DNA from: Maribacter antarcticus DSM 21422
GTDB taxonomy: Bacteria; Bacteroidota; Bacteroidia; Flavobacteriales; Flavobacteriaceae
Assembly (NCBI RefSeq): GCF_000621125.1
Contig: NZ_JHZC01000021.1
Span: forward strand, 1 to 50,998
Direction: 5' to 3'
Length of the DNA stretch: 50,998 nt
Part shown: in pieces, positions 45,258-50,998 of the stretch
How the letters are laid out: the number at the start of each line of letters is the position of its first letter
Position numbering within the stretch: position 1 is the first letter of the stretch
Notes under the pieces: generated by a model
Seen by the model: only the letters and a program-made list of their open reading frames with translations
The model's database searches: none
Told to the model about the DNA's origin: nothing
Program-made: the position numbers and the translations under genes

Positions 45258-46274
45258 ATGAATTTAGAGCACATAAATGCCCTCAAAAAACTACTTTCCG
45301 CACCAAAGAAAATAGCGGTTATCCCACATAAAAATCCCGATGGCGATGCCATCGGTTCTACCCTAGCGCTCTGGCATTACCTCAAGAGCAAGGGGCATGA
45401 AACGGTGGTCGTAGCACCCAATGATTTTCCTAAATTTTTAAAATGGATGCCAGGGGCAGAAAGCGTTTTAAACTTCGAAAAAGAAAACACACAAGCAAAG
45501 AACATTCTTCACAATGCGGAAATCATATTTACGTTAGATTTTAATCATCTTGGGCGTGTTGGCCAAATGACGGAGTACTTGGAAAAAGCAGCTGCTGCTT
45601 TTGTTATGGTAGACCATCATCAAGAACCATCGGACTATGCAGAAATTATGTATTCCGATGTACATATGAGTTCTACCTGTGAAATGGTGTACCACCTTTT
45701 GGATTATTTAGATGCAACCGATGACATCACCTCAGAAATGGCGAACTGCATCTATACCGGAATCATGACAGATACAGGTTCCTTTAAGTTTAAAGCGACC
45801 ACAAGCACCACACATAGAATAATTGCGGACCTCATAGACAAAGGCGCAGACAATACAGCCATACATAGCCGTATCTACGATACCAATTCGCCAAGTAGGC
45901 TGCATCTCTTAGGATGTGCTTTAAAAAACATGGTGATTTTAGAAGCATATAATACAACCTATATTACGCTTAGCCAAAAAGAGTTAGATCAATATAAGTT
46001 TACCAAAGGGGATACCGAAGGTTTTGTAAACTACGGCCTCACCTTAGACAATATTCGCTTTGCGGTTATATTTATTGAAAACAAAGAAGAAGGCATCCTT
46101 AAAATATCCTTTAGGTCTGCAGGTGATTTTGACGTTAATAATTTTGCTAGACAATTTTTTAACGGAGGCGGACATACCAATGCGGCAGGAGGAAAAAGTG
46201 ATTTTTCCATTGCTGAAACGATAAGCTATTTTGAATCTTTATTACCACAATTTAAAAAAGCCCTTACCAAATGA
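45258..46274 (+). CDS. nrnA: DHH-family oligoribonuclease/pAp phosphatase (NrnA-like)
   Basis: 338 residues from ATG 45258. DHH phosphoesterase motifs: IPHKNPDGDAIGSTLAL (motif I), FTLDFNHLGRVG (motif II) and VMVDHHQEPSDYA (DHH), then the DHHA1 domain ending FFNGGGHTNAAGG. NrnA-type enzymes remove short RNAs and dephosphorylate 3'-phosphoadenosine 5'-phosphate (pAp). Motifs cannot separate this from c-di-AMP/pApA hydrolases. Its stop overlaps gldI by 4 nt (ATGA), a common gene pair in gliding flavobacteria. Confidence 0.9.
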   Translation: MNLEHINALKKLLSAPKKIAVIPHKNPDGDAIGSTLALWHYLKSKGHETVVVAPNDFPKFLKWMPGAESVLNFEKENTQAKNILHNAEIIFTLDFNHLGRVGQMTEYLEKAAAAFVMVDHHQEPSDYAEIMYSDVHMSSTCEMVYHLLDYLDATDDITSEMANCIYTGIMTDTGSFKFKATTSTTHRIIADLIDKGADNTAIHSRIYDTNSPSRLHLLGCALKNMVILEAYNTTYITLSQKELDQYKFTKGDTEGFVNYGLTLDNIRFAVIFIENKEEGILKISFRSAGDFDVNNFARQFFNGGGHTNAAGGKSDFSIAETISYFESLLPQFKKALTK

Positions 46275-46825
46275 AAACAAGTTTTTCAGGTTTTATAGTA
46301 CTACTCATACTAATAAGCTGCAATGGTCCAGAACCCAGGAAACCAGTACAGACCAGAAGCGGGAGTTTTTTCAAGGCCTCTATAGAACGTAGCCAAAACT
46401 TATTAAAAGCAGAGGAGCAAAAAATACAAGAAATCATCAAAACCGATTCGCTAAAATACTACAGCCATACGGCATCTGGTTCATGGTATCATTACCTCGT
46501 CGTAAACGATAGTGTAAACTACACGCCAAAAACAGATGACCTTGTTGTTATGACCTACAATCTGCTTACTTTGGAGAACGATACCTTGTACTCGAAGGAA
46601 GAAATTGGAGTTGTATCCTATAAGGTAGACAAACAAGAGCTTTTTATCGGACTCAGGAACGCAGTAAAATTACTAAAGGAAGGCGAAAAAGCTACCTTTT
46701 TATTCCCTTCCTCTTTGGCTTTTGGAATACACGGAGATAGTAAAAAAATCGGAATCAACATTCCTTTAAAAGCAACGATTCGAATTTTAAAGATTGAAAA
46801 ACAACAACTTAAATCAGATATTTAA
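46271..46825 (+). CDS. gldI: Gliding motility-associated FKBP-type prolyl isomerase GldI
   Basis: 184 residues. Lipoprotein signal peptide with LISC and Cys17. A helical linker (NLLKAEEQKIQEII) precedes an FKBP domain from about residue 65 to the end: SGSWYHYLVV, DDLVVMTYNLLTLEND, LFIGLRNAVKLLKEGEKATFLFPSSLAFG and IPLKATIRILKIE. GldI is required for gliding and T9SS-linked motility in F. johnsoniae, probably by folding other envelope lipoproteins. It is coupled to nrnA by a 4-nt overlap, and a second prolyl isomerase follows 10 bp later. Confidence 0.92.
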   Translation: MKTSFSGFIVLLILISCNGPEPRKPVQTRSGSFFKASIERSQNLLKAEEQKIQEIIKTDSLKYYSHTASGSWYHYLVVNDSVNYTPKTDDLVVMTYNLLTLENDTLYSKEEIGVVSYKVDKQELFIGLRNAVKLLKEGEKATFLFPSSLAFGIHGDSKKIGINIPLKATIRILKIEKQQLKSDI

Positions 46826-46835
46826 ATTTACCATT

Positions 46836-47972
46836 ATGTTCAAGAAATTATATGTTTTAGCCGTATTCGCACTTGCCTTGGCTAGTTGCAAAACAAGTAG
46901 TCGTGCAGATTTGGGAGAGGGCCTGTTTGCAGAAATCAAAACCAGCAAAGGGGATATCGTCGTGCGTTTGGAGCATGACAAAACCCCAGTTACCGTTGCT
47001 AATTTTGTATCCTTAGCAGAAGGTAATAGTCCCTTCGTTAGCGAAAATTTTAAAGGTAAAAAATACTATGACGGACTCATTTTCCACCGTATTATGAAAG
47101 ATTTCATGATACAAGGTGGGTGTCCTACCGGCACGGGAACAGGAAACCCGGGCTATCGCTTTATGGATGAAATTAACGACTCCTTGGTACACGATAGAAA
47201 AGGAATTCTTTCCTCTGCGAACAGTGGCCCAAGCTCTAATGGAAGTCAGTTTTTTATCACCCACAAACCTACCCCTTGGTTAGATGGTATACATACTATT
47301 TTTGGAGAAGTGGTAGAAGGTATGGCTGTAGTAGACTCTATTGCCAATGTTCCTGTGGCAGCAGGCAATAAGCCAGTAGACAGCGTAAGTATGAATACGG
47401 TAGAAATTATCAGGAATGGAAAAGAAGCCAAAAAATTTGACGCCGTTCAAACAATGACGGATTACTTCAACAACGAAGAAGAACGTTTGGCAGCCATAGA
47501 AAAGGAAAAAGCAGAAAAACAAGCTGCTATGGCTGGTATGATGGCTGAATTTGCAAAAGAACTGGAAACACAATCTGAGAAAGCTACACAACTTCCATCC
47601 GGGCTAAAGCTGTTAGTGTTGAAAGAAGGCGATGGTGAGAAACCGAAAATTGGCCAAAAAGTAGATGTGATGTACTCCGGTTATTTGCCCAATGGTACAC
47701 TGTTTGAAAGCAACTACGAAGAAATAGCCAAGAAATATAACACCTACGATGAAAAAAGAGCGCAAGGTGGTGGGTATATGCCAGCAGCAATGACTTATTC
47801 GACTAATTCTGGACTAGTTGCAGGATTCGAAGAAGGCATGTTACGTATGAAAGTGGGTGATAAGATGCGTTTGTTCATACCTTCTCATATGGGTTGGGGA
47901 GCGCAAGGCGCGGGTCCAATCCCACCAAATTCCGATGTCATTTTTGATGTAGAACTCACTGGAACTAGATAG
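46836..47972 (+). CDS. Lipoprotein cyclophilin-FKBP fusion prolyl isomerase
   Basis: 378 residues from ATG 46836; an upstream in-frame start (46794) lies inside gldI and lacks a signal peptide. Signal peptide with LASC and Cys18. A cyclophilin domain covers about residues 25-205 (GLIFHRIMKDFMIQGGCP, FMDEIN, SSNGSQFFITHKPTPWLDG, HTIFGEVVEGM). A charged coiled-coil linker (EERLAAIEKEKAEKQAAM) then leads to an FKBP domain at about 255-378 (VDVMYSGYLPNGTLFES, GFEEGMLRMKVGDKMRLFIPS, GAQGAGPIPPNSDVIFDVEL). It carries two unrelated prolyl isomerase folds in one envelope chaperone. Confidence 0.93.
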   Translation: MFKKLYVLAVFALALASCKTSSRADLGEGLFAEIKTSKGDIVVRLEHDKTPVTVANFVSLAEGNSPFVSENFKGKKYYDGLIFHRIMKDFMIQGGCPTGTGTGNPGYRFMDEINDSLVHDRKGILSSANSGPSSNGSQFFITHKPTPWLDGIHTIFGEVVEGMAVVDSIANVPVAAGNKPVDSVSMNTVEIIRNGKEAKKFDAVQTMTDYFNNEEERLAAIEKEKAEKQAAMAGMMAEFAKELETQSEKATQLPSGLKLLVLKEGDGEKPKIGQKVDVMYSGYLPNGTLFESNYEEIAKKYNTYDEKRAQGGGYMPAAMTYSTNSGLVAGFEEGMLRMKVGDKMRLFIPSHMGWGAQGAGPIPPNSDVIFDVELTGTR

Positions 47973-48006
47973 TCCAAAAGTTTACATATAGAGGAATATA
48001 AAATTA

Positions 48007-48068
48007 AAAAATCAGCCTATATGCTCCTGAAAACAGTGGTTTTCTTGGCATATAGGCTGATTTTTTTT
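48007..48068. terminator. Long hairpin terminator between convergent genes
   Basis: An 18-bp perfect outer stem (48007-48024 with 48048-48065) encloses a second 6-bp stem (GAAAAC, loop AGTG, GTTTTC). The outer arm ends in a run of eight T (48061-48068), and the opposite strand ends in five T. It ends the gldI-PPIase transcript and may also serve pepD on the other strand. Confidence 0.85.
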
Positions 48069-48157
48069 ACTTGCCCTTTCCTGTAGTTCAACAAAGGAAA
48101 AAGAACGTAATAGCAAAGCAAATACGATAACCGATACAACGCATGATGACAAACACC

Positions 48158-49609
48158 CTATGGCGTTTGCTTCAAAAGCGCCGTCAAAAATTTCCAAAAT
48201 TTCTGCACAGATGAAATAGAGACCCGTTCATCTGGTGAATGTGGGCCTATAATAGTAGGTCCAAAACTTATCATATCCATCTCCGGGTAGTTTTGTCCAA
48301 GAATACCACATTCCAAGCCCGCATGGCATGCCACTACCCTAGCCTGCTCTTTAAACAAATCTTGGTATAAGCCCTTGGCAACTTTTAAAATTTTAGAATT
48401 TGGATTTGGATGCCATCCCGGATAAGATCCGCTAAAGACCACTTCAAATCCGGCCAAATCAAAGACCGATTTTAACGAATGAGCCAAGTCCATTTTTCCG
48501 GTTTCCACAGAAGAACGTGTCAAACAACCAATGGTAATTTCTCCATTCTTTACTTCTATCTTAGCGATATTATTAGAGGTTTCTACCAAATTAGGTATAG
48601 CGACACTCATCACATATACCCCGTTAACAGCAGCATAAACACCCTTAATGAGTTTTCCTTGTGCACCTAGGCCCATTACTTTTTTTGATGCTTCTACGCC
48701 CGTAATCTGAATATTCAAATCGGGTTCTACAAGCGTCAATTCTTGTTTAATTTCCTCTACGACAGCAGTTACAGCTTCCAAGAAGGAATTTACCTGCCTT
48801 TTATCAATATTCAGTAAACAAACACTTTCCCTTGGTATGGCGTTTCGTAAACTGCCTCCCTCCAAACTTCCAATACGCATATGAAAAGCTATACCAGCAT
48901 ACAGTAGTCGGTTCATAATCTTATTGGCATTCCCTAGACCTTTGTCAATATCGATACCACTATGGCCGCCTTTAAGTCCATTTACTTTAATTTGATAACC
49001 AACATCCCCATGAACCGATATTTTTTCAGTATAACTTCGGGTAGCTGTCACATCTATACCGCCTGCACATCCGATATCAATCTCATCATCCTCCTCAGTA
49101 TCCAAATTCAGTAATAACTCCCCTTTAAGAATTCCTCCCTTTAACCCAAAAGCACCGGTCATCCCAGTTTCTTCATCAATCGTAAACAAAGCTTCTAAGG
49201 GGGGGTGCGCAATGGTCGTGCTTTCCAACAAGCTTAGAATTGCCGCTACGCCCATACCATTATCGGCACCCAAAGTCGTTCCTTTTGCTTTTACCCAATC
49301 GCCATCCACGTACATTTGAATGCCCTGTGTGTTAAAATCAAAAATAGTATCCGCATTTTTTTGGTGTACCATATCCAAATGCGATTGTAAAGTCACCATT
49401 TTTTTGTGCTCCATCCCTTTACTGGCGGGTTTTCTGATAATCACATTCCCTACTTCGTCCTCAACCGTTTCTAGACCCAAGGCTTTTCCAAAATTCATGA
49501 CAAAGGCAATCACTCGTTCCTCATCTTTAGAAGGTCTAGGCACCGCATTGAGCTTCGCAAAATTGGTCCATACAGAAATAGGCTGTAATTGAGATAATTC
49601 TTTGTTCAT
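48158..49609 (-). CDS. pepD: Aminoacyl-histidine dipeptidase (Xaa-His dipeptidase)
   Basis: A cytoplasmic M20-type metallopeptidase of 483 residues, the full PepD length. Zinc ligands appear in order: LQSHLDMVHQK (His, Asp), GADNGMGVA (bridging Asp), FTIDEETGMTGAFGL (catalytic Glu and ligand), LDTEEDDEI, and near the end SFGPTIIGPHSPDERV (His). NGLKGGHSGIDIDKG marks the lid/dimerisation domain. It cleaves unusual dipeptides such as carnosine-like Xaa-His. It diverges from the DUF3810 gene; a TATTTTTG box on the minus strand at 49629-49636 is the likely promoter. Confidence 0.93.
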   Translation of the reverse strand: MNKELSQLQPISVWTNFAKLNAVPRPSKDEERVIAFVMNFGKALGLETVEDEVGNVIIRKPASKGMEHKKMVTLQSHLDMVHQKNADTIFDFNTQGIQMYVDGDWVKAKGTTLGADNGMGVAAILSLLESTTIAHPPLEALFTIDEETGMTGAFGLKGGILKGELLLNLDTEEDDEIDIGCAGGIDVTATRSYTEKISVHGDVGYQIKVNGLKGGHSGIDIDKGLGNANKIMNRLLYAGIAFHMRIGSLEGGSLRNAIPRESVCLLNIDKRQVNSFLEAVTAVVEEIKQELTLVEPDLNIQITGVEASKKVMGLGAQGKLIKGVYAAVNGVYVMSVAIPNLVETSNNIAKIEVKNGEITIGCLTRSSVETGKMDLAHSLKSVFDLAGFEVVFSGSYPGWHPNPNSKILKVAKGLYQDLFKEQARVVACHAGLECGILGQNYPEMDMISFGPTIIGPHSPDERVSISSVQKFWKFLTALLKQTP

Positions 49610-49628
49610 AGCATTATAATATCAACTT

Positions 49629-49636
49629 CAAAAATA
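49629..49636 (-). promoter_or_regulatory. -7 box of the pepD promoter (TATTTTTG)
   Basis: A perfect TAnnTTTG match on the minus strand, 19 nt before the pepD ATG at 49609. Confidence 0.45.
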
Positions 49637-49657
49637 CTAACAGAAAAAGGATTTCGC

Positions 49658-49665
49658 TATTTTTG
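49658..49665 (+). promoter_or_regulatory. -7 box abutting the DUF3810 start (TATTTTTG), leaderless promoter
   Basis: A perfect TAnnTTTG match followed by exactly 5 nt (AGGCA) and ATG at 49671. It predicts transcription starting at the start codon itself. Confidence 0.55.
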
Positions 49666-49670
49666 AGGCA

Positions 49671-50738
49671 ATGAAGATGAACTTAAAAACAGGAATTGCC
49701 CTTTCCCTGCTTCCTCAAATTATACTAGTTAAATGGCTTGGTTCCCATACCAATTGGATTGAAACCTATTATAGCCATGGGGTATACCCCGTTGTTTCTC
49801 AATTTTTCAGGTGGCTGTTCGGGTGGATTCCCTTTTCTATTGGAGATGTACTATACACTTCCTTGATACTGCTGGCCCTTGGTTACCTATATAAAAACGG
49901 GCGCAGCATACTAAAAAACAAGTTCCGGTTTTTAAGGGATGTGACGATGGTACTTTCCATTGCCTATTTTACCTTTCATTTGATGTGGGGCTTTAACTAT
50001 TACCGAGAGCCCATTGCAGCTAAGTTTCAGTTGAAAGAAACCAAAGACTATCAAGAACTGGTAGATTTCACAAGGCAATTGATTACGAAGACCAACGAAA
50101 CGCAACTTAAAATCACCAAAGATTCCGCCCTAAAAGTAGCTATTCCCTATACGCATAAAGAACAATTTGACATGACTTTGATGAGCTACGAAAAGCTTAC
50201 AAAGAAGCACCCCTTCTTGGCATATGAGCACCCTAGTATAAAAACATCAGTATTTAGTAAGGCGTTGACGTATATGGGCTACGCTGGATATCTTAATCCC
50301 TTTACCAATGAAGCACAGGTAAACGGACTACTCCCAAACTTTCGATTTCCGGTAGTCGCAGGGCATGAAATAGGACATCAATTGGGCTATTCAGCAGAAA
50401 ACGAAACCAATTTTATCGGCTACTTGGTCACAGCCAACAATGAAGACACCTATTTTAAATATGCAGCTTATTCGTATGCGCTGGGCTACTGCCTTAATGA
50501 TGTTCGCAGGGGCGATACCGTCGTTTTTGATGAACTGCTCACCAAACTTAATGGTGGGGTAAAATTAAATTTTCAAGAGATGTCGGTGTTTTGGAATCAA
50601 TATGAAAATCCGTTAGAACCCGTTTTTAAGTCGATATTCAATTCCTTTTTAAAAGCAAACAATCAATCGCAAGGCATACAGAGCTACAATGCAGTGGTCT
50701 CATTATTGATTGCGTATCATAAGGAGAATCCTCTTTAA
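49671..50738 (+). CDS. DUF3810 membrane protein with HEIGH zinc-peptidase-like motif
   Basis: 355 residues. Three membrane helices fill residues about 5-110 (IALSLLPQIILVKWLG, VLYTSLILLALGYLY, VTMVLSIAYFTFHLMWG), followed by WGFNYYREP and a large soluble domain. That domain holds AGHEIGHQLGYSAENETNFIGYL: the HExxH pair is at about residues 232-236 and Glu residues follow 10-13 positions later, as in gluzincin metallopeptidases. The family is conserved in Bacteroidota but I know of no demonstrated activity. ATG 49671 is preferred because of the -7 box; ATG 49677 is the alternative. Confidence 0.85.
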   Translation: MKMNLKTGIALSLLPQIILVKWLGSHTNWIETYYSHGVYPVVSQFFRWLFGWIPFSIGDVLYTSLILLALGYLYKNGRSILKNKFRFLRDVTMVLSIAYFTFHLMWGFNYYREPIAAKFQLKETKDYQELVDFTRQLITKTNETQLKITKDSALKVAIPYTHKEQFDMTLMSYEKLTKKHPFLAYEHPSIKTSVFSKALTYMGYAGYLNPFTNEAQVNGLLPNFRFPVVAGHEIGHQLGYSAENETNFIGYLVTANNEDTYFKYAAYSYALGYCLNDVRRGDTVVFDELLTKLNGGVKLNFQEMSVFWNQYENPLEPVFKSIFNSFLKANNQSQGIQSYNAVVSLLIAYHKENPL

Positions 50739-50998
50739 AGTGCATGTGTCAAGTTCAAGTTCAAACTCAAATATCAAATTCAAACACGAGCAAGTCATCC
50801 TTCATCGAGCATCAAAGCAACAAATGGCTAGGTCACGAACCCATTAAGGCATCACTTCATCTTTCTCCTCGCTCCTCGCAAAGGCATTTTAGGTAGTACA
50901 CCTACCAACTTTTTACTGATTACTTCTCCTTCAATACTAGGTAGTTTTTACTACGTACTTTTCACTCATTGCTTTTCACTCATTACTTTTCACTCATT
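50739..50998. other. Noncoding, low-complexity tail of the window
   Basis: No gene is visible. It begins with TTCAA-rich imperfect repeats (50749-50785), includes an inverted-repeat-like TACTAGGTAGTTTTTACTACGTA segment near 50935-50957, and ends with a 14-bp tandem array. It may continue past the window. Confidence 0.5.
50958..50998 (+). repeat. 14-bp tandem repeat (CTTTTCACTCATT plus one base), three copies
   Basis: Three exact copies of CTTTTCACTCATT at 50958, 50972 and 50986, each separated by one variable base (G, A). The array reaches the window edge and may be longer. Confidence 0.85.

Noticed and set aside
46794..46835. Upstream start of the cyclophilin-FKBP gene inside gldI
   Set aside because: The extension would bury the lipoprotein signal peptide; ATG 46836 gives a normal signal with LASC.
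48012..48197. Minus-strand 61-codon ORF with a hydrophobic stretch after pepD
   Set aside because: It overlaps the 3' end of pepD in another frame and runs into the long terminator hairpin at 48007-48068, with no family resemblance.

Overview
The window looks like chromosome of a marine or environmental Flavobacteriaceae (Bacteroidota). The case rests on gliding-type (type B) T9SS C-terminal sorting domains, a GldI homologue, SprB-type repeats, the parA-parB-(DUF5683)-dapB-lepB gene order, A+T-rich DNA, many lipoproteins with Bacteroidota-style signal peptides, and promoters fitting the Bacteroidota -7 consensus TAnnTTTG. I would not name a genus. No rRNA, tRNA, transposase, integrase, CRISPR array or prophage was seen; this is mostly core genome with a surface-protein region at the left.

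Left part (1-17.9 kb): exported proteins. A calcium-motif FG-GAP/ASPIC lipoprotein; two T9SS type B cargo proteins, one of them a 2872-residue SprB-like adhesin with about 28 repeats; an exported Gfo/Idh/MocA oxidoreductase; a lipoprotein esterase; and a PQQ-type sugar dehydrogenase paired with a small cytochrome c.

17.9-27.2 kb: a peptidoglycan (murein) recycling and amino-sugar cluster. murQ and a DeoR-type regulator diverge from nagB, a GHL10 glycan hydrolase, ampG, nagZ and anmK. GHL10 and other lytic enzymes would release muropeptides, AmpG would import them, NagZ would split them, AnmK and MurQ would convert anhydro-MurNAc to GlcNAc-6-P, and NagB would yield fructose-6-P. No separate nagA is present. 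NagB carries a C-terminal PIG-L/LmbE deacetylase-like domain that could supply the missing deacetylation step. Three copies of a short motif (GCAAAAAACAGCA and an inverted half) lie between the divergent promoters and are the likely operator.

27.2-50.7 kb: housekeeping genes. Bcr/CflA-type efflux; udk and a DivIC/FtsB-like gene; parA-parB-DUF5683-dapB-lepB-wbqC-DUF6122; a minus-strand run of a small membrane protein, mutL, two rhomboid proteases and an EEP-family protein; a TPR protein with ribH; recF, a lipoprotein and a DUF721 gene; ndk; a PhoD-like phosphatase; nrnA-gldI-cyclophilin/FKBP; pepD; and a DUF3810 membrane protein with an HEIGH motif.

The most unusual signal is at four separate genes (Bcr-type MFS, the small membrane protein upstream of mutL, nrnA, DUF3810). 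In each, a perfect TAnnTTTG box ends exactly 5 nt before the ATG, which predicts leaderless mRNAs. I found no clearly new defence or mobile system. The best candidates for something under-described are the NagB-deacetylase fusion with its operator and internal terminator, and the leaderless promoters.
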